Assembly: GCA_034440635.1 (NCBI GenBank) | Contig: JAOTON010001032.1 | Span: forward strand, 248,001-312,000 | Direction of reading: 5' to 3' | Source of the DNA: Lepas anatifera | Taxonomy: Eukaryota; Arthropoda; Thecostraca; Lepadidae | Length of the DNA stretch: 64,000 nt | Shown: one piece after another, positions 21,344 through 31,873 of the stretch | Numbering within the stretch: position 1 is the stretch's first letter | Layout: each line of letters starts with the position of its first letter | Translations under genes and position numbers: made by a program | The notes under the pieces: generated by a model | What the model was told of the DNA's origin: nothing | What the model saw: only the letters and a program-made list of their open reading frames with translations | Databases searched by the model: none

Positions 21344-21416
21344 GCCCGGATAGCTCAGTTGGTAGAGCGTTAGGCTTTTAACCTAACGGTCCAGGGTTCG
21401 AGTCCCTGTTCGGGCG
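21344..21416 (+). tRNA. tRNA-Lys (anticodon TTT), copy 2
   Basis: Identical over all 73 bases to 1928-2000: same acceptor (GCCCGGA/TTCGGGC), loop CTTTTAA with anticodon TTT, and A and B boxes. Flanks are unrelated apart from GATCA a few bases upstream of both. A TTTT run begins 4 bases downstream (21420), a standard RNA polymerase III terminator, so this copy looks fully equipped. Identity with diverged flanks suggests selection or gene conversion, not a recent block duplication. Confidence 0.96.
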
Positions 21417-21419
21417 AAG

Positions 21420-21423
21420 TTTT
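21420..21423 (+). terminator. RNA polymerase III T-run for the tRNA-Lys gene
   Basis: TTTT starts 4 bases after the tRNA discriminator base, followed by AATC. Confidence 0.7.
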
Positions 21424-22560
21424 AATCTTGCGGAGCCGGATTTGGCTTAACCGCAAATGTCAACGGGTTTTGTGACCTGTGACTCGGTGACATGATGCCA
21501 AGCATCGCAACGTGGCTGTATTATCTTGCATACATCACGTGACTAATAAACCATAGTCACACTCCGTCCCTAATAATTTCCCCGATATATTTATCAACAT
21601 GATTCTCCTGTTCTTAGACCAATTTAACTAATCCTTACGAGCCTTTTTATGCGACAGCTGTGTACCGAAAAGAAAGTGTTGATGACAGGGAACCTCTTCT
21701 GTATATTTTGTGACTCTTTCGTTCAAATATTGACTTGGGTTTGCCACTGGGCTTTAGTGCTTAAGAGAAATGGTGCCGCAAAAACAAATCGGTGCCTGGG
21801 TACAACTTTTAATTCGAGAAATTATTCAACTGAACCGTATACAAAGTTATACCTAATTACCCACCACTGGTTTCTAGGATAGAACTTATAGATTAATAAT
21901 GAGATCTTAAAATAAAAGGAACGCTTGAGTTAAAAAGTAAAAGTAAAGTCAAAATTCAGAGCATATGTCTAGGTTTACCAATGGTTGAAACAGACCGAAA
22001 TGCATGTTAGCCGGAGGATTGCGACGCTCGAACCGTAATTCGGGGTCCAAATAATCACGGAGAAACTTAGTTCACAAAAAGATAACCAGAAAATTGCGGA
22101 TCCTAGTCTGATTTCAGTGACTTTATGTGACGGCCTTTCCTTGACTAAATGAGTGAGGGGAGCTGAAGAAAACCCGGGGCAGGGGGCTGTTCATCTGAGG
22201 GCCACTCTATTTGAGGCATCATGACTCCACGGGTCACTCCCCTCTCCCAAAACCCGTCCCCCACGCTAGCTCGCCACCTTCGCAGAAAAGGCCACGACAC
22301 GTGACATGTGGATTCATGACGCCCCTACCCAGTCTTCCGACTGTCAGATGTATCATGCCGCTTCCCTCTGAACTCACGCGACCGCGCCCCGCAGACCACC
22401 TGGGGTCAGGGGTCACCGCTTCCGGACTGAGGTCAGCCGCGGAGGGTGCCCGACTCTTCTTGGGAATTTGACGGGACTGTCGCTTGGTGCGTGTGATGGG
22501 GCGAGTGATGCTGCGCACGCCGTGAGGAATGCAGGGCAAAACTTGAAAACGTCTGCTGTA
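21424..22560. other. no gene seen; GC-rich part at 22200-22560
   Basis: The GC-rich part holds opposed open frames (22211-22471 plus, 22234-22563 minus) with no recognisable motif, consistent with composition alone. Confidence 0.4.
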
Positions 22561-22568
22561 CACTGATT

Positions 22569-22721
22569 CAATGGCGGATCCAGGAGTTCATTTGGGGGTG
22601 GCTAGGGGCTCGAGCGTCACCCGCCTATACCTTGGGCAGCCTCTCGCCTATGTATTAACTATAGGGGCTCGAACATTTCGGGATACGCTTGAGCCCCCTA
22701 GCCTCCCTGGATCCGCCACTG
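22569..22721 (+). mobile_element. MITE family C, copy 3
   Basis: Ends CAATGGCGGATCCAG and CTGGATCCGCCACTG. Inside: GGGGCTCGAG, CTATGTATTAACTATAGG and GCTTGAGCCCCCTAG. Adjacent ACACTGAT and ACACTGAA are a likely duplication, offset by one base. Confidence 0.75.
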
Positions 22722-22820
22722 ACACTGAATGCTGGTGCACGCCGAAAGACAGAAGTGCCAATTTTAAAATGCGATCTGGAGTAAAATCTCTCCTCCGCAG
22801 CCGCTCCAGAAATGCTGACC

Positions 22821-23186
22821 CAGTGGCGGATCTAGCCGGTCGGTTTGGGAGGGGCAAACCAAAGTCGAAAAAACGTCACGCAGCGCAAAATTGCACTAAA
22901 ATATGGCTTGCTGGTGCGGGTGCTTGAGGCGAGAAGCAAAAAAAAACGTCACGGGCTGAAAAATATGAGCTCAAGATACTTTTTACTATCAAGGCCCCAT
23001 ATTTCAACTGAACTTAACTGGTTCTGTTTGAAGTTGAGAGTTGAAGCACCAAAGTCTTGCTTATAAACTGAACAGGAGTCGGGAAAAAGGAGGTCGATCG
23101 CTTTGGGGGGGCAAAAACATAGCTTTGCCCCGAGCTTTTCCGTTTGGGGGGATCAAATGCCTTTTTGCCCCCTGGATCCGCCACTG
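22821..23186 (-). mobile_element. MITE family F, copy 1
   Basis: 366 bases bounded by CAGTGGCGGATC and GGATCCGCCACTG, with flanks TGCTGACC and TGTTGACC (7 of 8). Reverse of 61033-61420 and 63499-63895: inner GCTTATAAACTGAAC, GAGGTCGATCG and CAAAACATAGCTTTG are shared. Confidence 0.85.
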
Positions 23187-23391
23187 TGTTGACCCACCTC
23201 AGCCTTTAGGCAGCGGGAGATAAGCAGAGAAATTGTTTTCTATAACAGTTGACTTAACGCGGTGTACATTGGGACTGTTAAGTATCTTGCAGTGGCTGTA
23301 GTGGCATAATAATTTAACCTAGCGATAGCTGATAAGATCGGAAAACTAGCGAAAATCGTCAAAAATCATGACTCAGTGCGATGAGGCGGGT

Positions 23392-23570
23392 GAGGAGATG
23401 CAGTGACGTACTGGTCGCTTGTCAGACTTCCACACAGCTGACCCGGCTTCAAATCCCACTCGGGGATATCAAATCAGGGTTTTATGATCCCCAATATACC
23501 CTTTCAACAGGATGAAAGCTGGTGAGGCCGTATGAACTAAGGAGTTGGTGCGTCGTAAAGCCCCAAGGCT
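23392..23570 (+). mobile_element. tRNA-derived SINE, type 1 variant
   Basis: GATGCAGTGACGTACTGGTC head, CTTCCACACAGCTGACC anticodon-like region, B-box-like GCTTCAAATCCC, tail GGTGCGTCGTAAAGCCCC. It is closest to 37931-38105. Confidence 0.7.
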
Positions 23571-23574
23571 TTTC

Positions 23575-24078
23575 CTATATTCATTGTTATATCCAATATT
23601 CATATTTTATATCAAAGGCTTGAAATTCGAGTGACTTTTCCGCCAGAGAGATTTGAAAAAGCACAAATAGTGATCACTAAAAGATTCATAAATTCAATGC
23701 TTTTAAGTAAAAGGCTAAACATACCACTAACAAATGTTAAATATTTTTCCTAGGTGCACCTAAATGATAATCAAAATTTTGAAGGTCTAAAACATCGTAT
23801 AAATCTAATGAAAATGAAGAGACGAGAAAATAGTATTTCCATGAACGGCTTGAATATTTTGATATCACTAGAAGTGAAAAGATGATTATTACATGGGGCC
23901 GTATTCACATGCACCCTGTCCCAAGCAAACCCTCAAATAATTTCCCGGTATTAAAAAATCATGCCTCGCCCCGTTAGATTTGTACATACATTGATTGCCA
24001 TTCGTCTGTTCGTAACACACCATAGGTATTTATATCCAATTCCTTCAGAACAGCACAATCACCTCAGATTGACGACAT
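23575..24078. other. no feature seen
   Basis: No supported gene or repeat. Confidence 0.45.
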
Positions 24079-24086
24079 TCAACGAG

Positions 24087-24260
24087 CACTGGCGGATCCA
24101 GGGGGGCCAGGGGCCATGGCCCCAAAGCCCGAAATAGTATCTTTTGGCCCCCAAAACGACCGACTTTTGGCCGTTTTTTAAATCCTTGCTTTTGCGTTTT
24201 TTTCGATTTGGCCCCCAAACGATGTTTTGGCCCCTCCAAAACTTTTCCTGATCGCCAATG
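24087..24260 (+). mobile_element. MITE family G, copy 1, intact duplication
   Basis: Starts CACTGGCGGATCCAGG, ends CTGATCGCCAATG, between perfect TCAACGAG copies (24079-24086 and 24261-24268). 174 bases. Relatives at 33204 (reversed) and 40561. Confidence 0.88.
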
Positions 24261-24282
24261 TCAACGAGTGATCTGTTTTGGG

Positions 24283-24350
24283 CGCTATGTAGCCTTGCCA
24301 GGTTGGTGCGCCCGTAAACCCAAATAACCAAACAAACCAACCAACCGAAC
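24283..24350 (+). mobile_element. SINE type 1 tail fragment
   Basis: A short match to the SINE tail: CCTTGCCAGGTTGGTGCG, then CCGTAAACCCAAATAACC. The head is absent. Confidence 0.4.
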
Positions 24351-24379
24351 AGTACAACGCAAACCCGGCTTCCTCTACA

Positions 24380-25560
24380 CAACAACGCTCCGACAGATCT
24401 CGCGTTTAGTACCGCCGCGGCAGCGGATCAGCTGCTGTCGGGCACTATCGGTACGCTCCGCAGAGTGGTCGGGTCGGTCCTGAGCTGGTCTCGCGTATTG
24501 TAGCTTCACTAGTGCTACCGCTGTGGCCGTGAGTGGGGAGACGGTGCCCACGAGGGTGCTGCGAGTTAGCCGACGTACTGTGCAGAGACTGCATCACGTG
24601 ATCTCCGATAATTCTGATGGGTGAATTCGAGTTGAGAACGGAGTGAAAGACAACGGAGGAGTCATAAGGTGCTGGGAGTGAAAAACAACGGAGTGGATCG
24701 ATTCACTCGTGCACATAAGATGGCTTTAGAATAATTAAACATCATCGTGTTCATTGCTCGTGGCTTCCCAGCAGTGTTTTTTCGCCGGCGTCCGAAAATG
24801 GTAACGCTTTGCAGCAGGCGATAGTACTCCCTGTTACTACTTGTGAATGATTCGCCGGGGCTCCAAGTGGACTGGCCACTGAGCATTGGAGCAGAAGAGA
24901 CGCTCTCAACGAGAACGAAAGTGAAACTGACCGGTTTGCGTCCGCAAGCGTTGAAGACCAGTCACAGGAACAGGTCGGATATTCAGTTGTCACGTTCAGA
25001 GGCAAACGACAGCGGTTCGTAAGTCGATTCGTAAGCTCGTGAGTTTGTGTCGCTTGGTTGTGGCCCGTTGAAGACGAGGGGTCTGGATTATTGGTTTAGC
25101 AGTGTGTAAGGACTAGCCACAGCGGAAGAACTCCGACTGCCAACTTCATCAAGAATGCTGATGGTGTTGAGATGACGAGTATCTTCAAACAATCAAGGAC
25201 AACGTTTTGCGCTTCTTAATCAGTGAAATTGAGGTGATTTGAAGCTTGGTCAGCTTGGTTGAATGTACCTTGAGCAGTGCAGCTCACCCAACGGATGAAA
25301 TAACCATTTTTGGCAGTGTTTTAAGTTTTTCAGTGACTTATACGTTACAAAGCGTTCATGAAAACTCTGCCCTGATCCAGCAACATCACTGTTTTGCGAG
25401 TCATCCTCAAGAAGGACATCGGCGCCAGGATAATATCACATTGCGGGTAAGGAAAACTTTTCCTGTATATTCTTTGTATTTTCGACCTCAAGTCACGTCG
25501 CTCGTTAGAACACTTGAACCGTATGTGACCGAGTAATGCTTCGATGGACCAGCAATTCCG
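24380..25560 (+). promoter_or_regulatory. GC-rich promoter-like block
   Basis: CpG-richer than its surroundings from 24390 to about 25100. Contains GAAAGTGAAACTGAC (core 24920-24930), the third AGTGAAACTGAC in the window, and near its end a donor-like CGG|GTAAGG at about 25443-25450. A non-coding first exon is one reading. No TATA box or start codon context decides it. Confidence 0.25.
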
Positions 25561-25797
25561 TCAACTGGGACATTCCCAATGCAATATTTTTTATAGTATT
25601 TTTAGATGATTGTATTTTTTCTCCCGGAATTTTTTTACAATACATTATTTTCTCCTCCGCAATAATAAAGGATTGACTTCCCTACAGAGTTGGGATTATG
25701 GAATTCCTCAGGAGCTTCGCCACAGGTTTTACGTCGGGGGGAGGGGGTGTGGGATTTCAAGAGGGACCATCGCCTGAGCGCATCTTTTGGGGCCTCC

Positions 25798-26980
25798 TTA
25801 ATTTTCGGATCTAAAGCTGGTGTTTCGGGAAGTTTTTTCTTCAGAGGCCATGACGGAGACCACTGGTAATGCCAGTCGCCTCATATTTTCTTGTAAACCT
25901 TTCCAACCTGTCTCGGTTGATGCGTCCTGTGACAGTTCTATAGCTCTGTGCGTTGGCTGGGCACATTCCGCGCCATTATCAGAGCCTCTGGTGTAATTTC
26001 TCAGCTCTCTTCTCCTGCCTAGGGCTCTTCTGTATGACAGAGGGTCTACAAACAATATACCTTTGGTATCAGGTTCAGATGTTCCTCTGCTTTTTCAGGG
26101 ACATCCTAGCTTGTCTGGAGCTATTATACTTATAACCTTGTAGCGCCTCTGACGTCTCACAGAATAGGTCACGAGCACTATGCATTGGTCTCAGGGACCT
26201 CCATATCATTACTGGGGTCCCCTGTGCCAGAACTAGGACCTGCTGAACGATCCAGATCTTAAGTACCTCCTTTGCAATTTCGGAGGCCGCTGTGCAAATG
26301 CGTTGGCCTCTTTTTCAACCTGGTGACCTGGTGTCCCTATCTTGGGGGCCTTCTTTACCACCTCAGGAATCTCCATTGCTATTTCGATCATAGGCAGATC
26401 CAGGGGAAAGGGGGCATGTGCTCCCCCGATCGACCCTCGGCACCCCCTGAAATGGTCACGGCGCCCCCTGAAAGGTCGATGGCGCCCCCTGAAATTTAGC
26501 TCCCCACCCCCCAGGATTCGAAAATCGGCGCCCACGGATATGATATTGCGGCCACCTGATAGGTTTTTCCGGTCAAAAGTGGCGCCCCTCTGGTCCGGAT
26601 GGCGCCCCCCCCGGGAAGGTGCCCCCTCCCCCGATCGGCAATCCTGGATCCACCTATGATTTCAATGGTCTTTAGTTCCATCGCATGGAATTGTGGGACC
26701 TCCCGAAAAAGCTGTGTGGCCAGACTTTACTGTCCTCCGGACCAATATATCAGTCATGGGGCTTCTATCGTCTTATTAGGCCTCATTTACCGTTTGAGGG
26801 ACACTGAAGCCAATTTCAAACCCCTCCTTCGCCATGAATAAATATCCTTGGTTATTTTCGATACTTCCTGCACTGTCTTGTGGGTCCCCTGGCAAGGTAG
26901 CCGTCTTTGGTCCTCTCGCGATAGCTTGGGGCCCTTCAGTGGGACATCCATAGCTTCCTTTCGGGAGAACCTCCACTATT
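25798..26980 (-). pseudogene. decayed coding remnant, split by MITE B copy 5
   Basis: On the minus strand, coding-like stretches follow one another in changing frames. Near 26980-26780 is a basic stretch (QEVSKITKDIYSWRRRG). Then LATQLFREVPQFHAM continues across the MITE site into AMEIPEVVKKAPK (about 26390-26330). Then comes ASEIAKEVLKIWIVQQVLVL, and last an 86-codon frame ending at 25798 (LFVDPLSYRRALGRRRELRN is its neighbourhood). Stops and frame changes separate them, so it is not functional. I do not recognise the family. A gag or ORF1-like retroelement remnant or a dead host gene are both possible. Confidence 0.4.
26389..26658 (-). mobile_element. MITE family B, copy 5, complete
   Basis: CATAGGCAGATCC ... 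GGATCCACCTATG, with flanks ATTTCGAT (26381-26388) and ATTTCAAT (26659-26666), 7 of 8. Shows three GGCGCCCCCTGAAA modules about 22 bases apart. It interrupts the coding remnant at 25798-26980. Confidence 0.88.
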
Positions 26981-26984
26981 GCCC

Positions 26985-28015
26985 CCCTGTCCCCCTATGT
27001 TGGAGCCCTAAGCTGTCCAAAATGAAATCTTGGGTGGCCTTTAACGTCTGGAATGAATATTTTTAGCTGTTCATGTTGCCAAACAGATGCTATTCTTGTA
27101 TTTTCTGGAGGCTTTACTTTACATCAGGAAAATCCGCTCTTTGCATTATGGCGTTGATCGTGGAAAATACATGTGTTTAATACTTCCAAATTTACTTATC
27201 ATTTTAATAATCAATTTAGTAGCTTAGTAACTGCAGCTCGATATAAAAGAACACTCAACACAGCTACCTTTTTAGTGTCGAGTACCTGCTTTTCGAGGAT
27301 TGCACAGTTATGGAAAAGAATCGCACAATAACAGCATTATCCATAAATACGAAGAGAAATGGAACAAAGTAGAATTAAGAAAATTGAAATAAAAACAGTT
27401 GTTGAAAGGAGTTTTCTGTACCAGGGCAGGAAATATATTGGAATATCAGAATCAATATATAAGGTCCCCTTGGTCTGCCCGAGCAGGCCGGCATGGTTCA
27501 CCGGTGCCCCCCCCTCCGCGTTCCGCCACCAACAGCCTCTAGTGCCGACTCCGAAAAAATAATTTACAAGCTTAAGCTTACAGGTGTTATAAAGAATTCC
27601 TTACCATGTCGTATGTACACTAAGATAGAGCTTAGCTTTGTAGAGATATCAATGATGCGAGGCTGACACTATACCCAAAATCGGTTGGAAATCATAGAAA
27701 ACATAAACAATAAATCACTCTAACACTGGACTGAGAACACTGACTTTGCATAGGTCAGCTCTTTTGATTCAGGGCAGGTAGTTAAAAGTCAGCCTGCTTC
27801 TATCATTCAAAAGTGGTCATTGTTTTTGCTTTGCATGGGCTGTCCCTGGCCATGAATAATAAGCATGATGGAGCTCTTCTCAGATATATGTTCTTTAAAC
27901 GATGAATTCTTCTGATCACATTTCAAAATCTCATAACCATAACACAACATGACGCCTCTCATATCTCGCACCCCATCTTTCTTTCATTTTCAGCCGCAGT
28001 GAGTCATTTCCATAC
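26985..28015. other. no feature seen
   Basis: AT-rich unique DNA. No supported gene or bounded repeat. Confidence 0.45.
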
Positions 28016-28044
28016 TATGAACCTGCGTCAACACCGCGCCGTCT

Positions 28045-28058
28045 GTTGCCATGGCAAC
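28045..28058. promoter_or_regulatory. perfect palindromic RFX X-box
   Basis: GTTGCCATGGCAAC is the ideal two-half-site X-box recognised by RFX factors, which control cilium and some other genes in animals. It lies in a GC- and CpG-rich patch (28022-28150), about 210 bases upstream of an ATG with a splice donor. The motif is seen; binding and the ciliary link are inferred. Confidence 0.5.
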
Positions 28059-28265
28059 GTGCCCGGAGGCGGCGGCCGGCGCTGACCCCGCGTCGCGACC
28101 TTTGACCTCAGGCGGTGCGGGGTGCACGATCGCGAGGCTTCGGAAGCAGCAGCTGTGATGAATCGAGCGAAGGGGCGGAAGGAATGCGTCATATCGTAGT
28201 CAATCTCATACCGTGGTTGGTCTGGATCGTAGATCTGGTTTAAAACTAAATGAAAGGGGATTTCG

Positions 28266-28294
28266 ATGGACCTGAAAATGGAGCTTTGTTTCTG
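28266..28294 (+). CDS. candidate first coding exon ending at a splice donor
   Basis: ATG at 28266 opens a 29-base frame (MDLKMELCF plus two bases) ending at TTTCTG|GTAAGT, a near-ideal 5' splice site. With the upstream X-box and CpG-rich patch this makes a small promoter plus first-exon model. An earlier ATG at 28158 is closed by TAG after a few codons and would be an upstream ORF. The downstream exon is not identified in this window, so the product is unknown. Confidence 0.25.
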
Positions 28295-28309
28295 GTAAGT
28301 TTGATCCAA

Positions 28310-29070
28310 AATTTGTGATGAAGTTGTTATAGTTCCTGCTTCCTGTCAGAAATAAGCCAAGTCCTCTTATGCCTGCTGCATTGACATATTGTTGAGGATT
28401 GTAGCGTAAGGCTGAGGCAATACTGATTAAAGTGTTTCACATTTTCTATCTATTTTGTGGCTATGGACAATTTTTTAAAAAGAACATAAGTATGGTTCTA
28501 GAGCCTCGGAATGACTTCAAAGAAGACGCATTGTACAGACATGTTGCCTCCTCCACACATTTACCTGTAACTTCGCCTAGGTCTTATACATATTTTAAGT
28601 GTTCAGGCCCTCTGTTTTGGGCTTTTCCTTGAATTTCCACATTTCGCATAAGGTTTCGGGTGTTAATAGCATAAGGTAAGGTGTCAGTGAAGTTAAGTTC
28701 ATCGTTTTCCCTATAAAACATGGACGTTTAACAATCGCAAGAGTGACTTTAAGCCAGACAATATTGTTAGGGGTAAATATCAGTTAGATTGTACGTTTTC
28801 GTCCATGGTGATGTCCGGTCATTCTCTGTGCACCAAGCTAATCTTACTTTGGGTTGACTTCGACAGGAGCATAAAATAATGACAATGAGTGTCACTGTTG
28901 GCTAGTTGGGCAAATTCTTATAACATTTATACAACAGTCTCTGCCTTGCCAGAGGTTTATTGGTTTCCGCCACCGTGGGGTTGGATTTTTCGAAACATTA
29001 TCTTTTCGTGTTTCCAGGGATGAGATGACTGATCTTTAAACCCCGATATATATTTCAGCTTTGATGATTC
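28310..29070. other. no feature seen
   Basis: Would be intronic if the exon at 28266 is real. No repeat or gene recognised. Confidence 0.4.
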
Positions 29071-29796
29071 TGCGTAGGGGAGGGTGGGGTGGGTTGTATC
29101 GTTTTACTCCAGGTTCATTAATTTCGTAACTACTTGGGATGGCCCCGTGATTTCAATACCACCTCGTAGCTGCATCCTTTGGCTTCCTTTTGCCGATATA
29201 TTTTTCTTAATCTTTACTGGTTTGTCTCCTACTGCCCGGCGAATGGACCTTTTCACTTGATACAACTTACCCCACCGGTTGGGTGAGTTGTATCACATGG
29301 TGGGTCAAGTTGTAACAGTGTGTCACGTTTTGGAGACTGTGCCTGCTACCGATCATGGCCGTGGGAACAACCTACAACGAATTTAGAATTTAATTATAAA
29401 CTTAACTTGCATTTTATTGAACCTAACTAGGGCCAATACAGTACGAAATTCATGGCGACAAAAAGCGCAAACGAAACATCAACCGTCCAAGTGTAAAAGT
29501 GACCCGTTTGGAAAAGGAAGCCAACACAATGCGTCGAAACGGGCAAATTCTTGACTAGGTACCAGCAGACTTAAGCCAGGGCTAAAGTCTGTTCAATCTG
29601 CAACTGTTCAATGTGAAAAGCCTAAACGTATTAGTTATTGACTTACTAAGTAATCATCTCACAATAGTTACGGGAAGGGGTTGTATCAGGTATACGGATG
29701 AATTGCATGGACGTGGGAAGTAGGGGCGGGGGCGAGCAGGGGTGTCCCTCAAATTTGTGAATCGAAGGTGGGGATGTGGCAATAACTTCTCGGGAC

Positions 29797-29979
29797 TTGT
29801 TATACTTTAATTTTTGTTTTTGCTTTCATTCCATCAGCGCGGCCTGTCTTGTACTTAACCTGGCCCGCACTTTTTGCAGCAAATATATTTTTACCTAATT
29901 TTTCGTTGTGGCTACCTGTGATGATATAGTGTTTTTTGGAAAAAATGAATCTGTGGCGACATCCCTAATGAGCTGTATA
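29797..29979. repeat. direct duplication, first copy
   Basis: About 185 bases from GACTTGTTA to CTAATGAGCTG recur at 31279-31457 at roughly 85% identity by eye. Shared blocks include TTGCTTTCATTCCATCAGC, CTAATTTTTCGTTGTGGCTA and AATCTGTGGCGACA. The two copies bracket the internal tandem repeats of element K. Confidence 0.85.
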
Positions 29980-29984
29980 GGCAG

Positions 29985-30720
29985 CGTGGGGTGCCTACCC
30001 ATTTTATCGGGTCCTAAATAAGCTCAGGGGCCAAAACTAGCCCAGGGGGCCAACCTTCAACTCATGAGGCCTAGACACGCTGAGGGGGCCCAAAGCAGCT
30101 CAGGAGGCCCATACAAACTAAGATGGCCAGACTAGCTGGGTGTCTCGACGAACTCATGGGGCCCAGATACGCACAACGGGCCCCATACAAGCTGAAGGGG
30201 TCTATATCAGTTAAACGAACACGATACCAACCCAGGGGTACCCTTGCCAGCTCAGGGCAGACTAATCCAGCTAGGGCCCTATGATCAAACCGGAGGCCCC
30301 TTAAGTAAATCCTATCACGGGCCCTAGACCAGCTCATGGCTGCCACAATAATTTCACCTACAGGGTTATTTTTAGCTTAGGGGGGCCCAAAGCAGCGAAG
30401 GATCTAAGGCCAAGCCAATAAGCTCCTGTGCAATACTCTTTCACGGTCCCAGAACAGCCCAGGGGGCAACCTGAAAACTCGCTCTCAGATAGCTAACAAT
30501 TAACTCAGAGGGCCCAGGATCTGTTGAGGGGGCCTACACCAATTAAGGGACCCCGAAAAGCTCAGAAGGCCCCAGTGGCGACACATTCAAGTTCAGTGTG
30601 AGGGCCTGGTTATCTAAAGCGGTCCCAGATCAGCTGAGGGGACTCAATATCAGCTCAGAGCAGCCACCAAAAACTCAGAGGCCCAGGCCCGCAGAGGCTC
30701 TGCGGCCTCTGATGCTTAGG
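29985..30720. repeat. highly degenerate ~20-bp tandem repeat
   Basis: Some 35 loose units around AGCTCAGGGGGCCCA, spaced 17-22 bases apart (for example AGCCCAGGGGGCCAA, CGCTGAGGGGGCCCAAAGC, AGCTCAGGAGGCCCA). No unit is perfect. It fills the centre of element K. Confidence 0.75.
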
Positions 30721-30723
30721 TTG

Positions 30724-31005
30724 GCGTCAATCGGAGATTTCAGTAGGGACTCAGCGTTAGTCAAAACAACTGTGATATGTGGAGGTGGTCGATACGGCAC
30801 CTTAGCTTTCGCCATGACTTAAGTTCAACAAAGTTCACTATTTTCATTGTTAATTGCGCTTATTGTAGCGTCAATCGGGGTTTCTGTAGTGACCCAGTGT
30901 TAGCCAAGACAACTTTGATATGTGGTTGTGATCGTTACGACACCTCAGTTTTCTTCCAGATCGAAGTTAGCTGTATTCTTTGCTCATGGTGCTTCAGTTA
31001 GCATC
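30724..31005. repeat. 144-bp tandem duplication
   Basis: GCGTCAATCGG starts at 30724 and again at 30868. ACAACT(G/T)TGATATGTGG and CAGCGTTAG/CAGTGTTAG follow in both at the same spacing. Confidence 0.85.
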
Positions 31006-31278
31006 AGTGGGGGCGTCCAGCTTTTTCTACCAATGTACCAGTCATTACGTTCTGGGCGAAACCTTGCCGGCCCGAAATATGTTTGATGGTAAACGTGAAC
31101 ATGTTTCACTGAAAGGTGCTTTCTGAAAATAAACATTTACAAATACGTTTTTTAAACGCGTTTTTTCTTCGACACTGCCCGCCTATTGGATGGTAAATTG
31201 GCGCCCCTCAGATTCCGCGCCCTCAGGTTCGGTGCCCCCTCCCGAGCCTGCCCCTAACGAAATCCTAGATTCGCCACT

Positions 31279-31457
31279 GGACTTGTTAGACTTTAATCTT
31301 TGCTTTTGCTTTCATTCCATCAGCTGGTCCGTCTTGCACTTATCCTGACCCGCACTGTTTGCATCAAAATATTTTCCTAATTTTTCGTTGTGGCTAGATG
31401 TGACAATGTAGTGTTTTTGGAAAACGAATCTGTGGCGACACCCTAATGAGCTGCATG
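31279..31457. repeat. direct duplication, second copy
   Basis: Partner of 29797-29979. Immediately preceded by the MITE end GATTCGCCACTG. Confidence 0.85.
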
Positions 31458-31873
31458 AACATTGGGGTGAGTTGTTCACTGTTACAACATACCCCACCTG
31501 GCCTTGATACAACATGTACCACCCCCCACATTGGCAAAACGTCCTCGTGCTCAACAACCAGTGGCCAGCCGAGAAGATCCTTCTCACGCACGAAGCCTTA
31601 GAATCTACCCTTACCACTGCTACAGCGATCCATCCAATTCGTGATCATCTGAATGACAAAAACACACATTTCCTTACGACGAAATTTTACAGAATGACAC
31701 CCCGAAAACACATTTTCTGCACTCACCGCGAAACGCACCAGCCAAGCAGACGGCAGTATAAAGAAAGATGGCGGACCGCATGCCGCATCATTGGTCTGTC
31801 GGGAGCGCTATCTCTTGGATAGTTTTGGAAAAATCGCCTGATACAACTTGTCCATGATACAACCCCCCCCCTA

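Larger units (their letters stand above)
29077..31871. mobile_element. TA-flanked composite DNA transposon, family K, 2.8 kb
   Basis: The left end GGGGAGGGTGGGGTGGGTT runs into GTTGTATC. The right end reads TGATACAACCCCCCCCC. TA lies directly outside both ends. Inside both ends, GTTGTATC/GATACAAC and GTTGTAACAGTG motifs recur in opposite orientation (29265-29330 and 31465-31515), giving long, broken subterminal inverted repeats. TA duplication fits the Tc1/mariner superfamily. No intact transposase frame is present. It contains the internal repeats at 29797, 29985 and 30724 and a MITE fragment ending at 31278 (GATTCGCCACTG). Confidence 0.6.
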
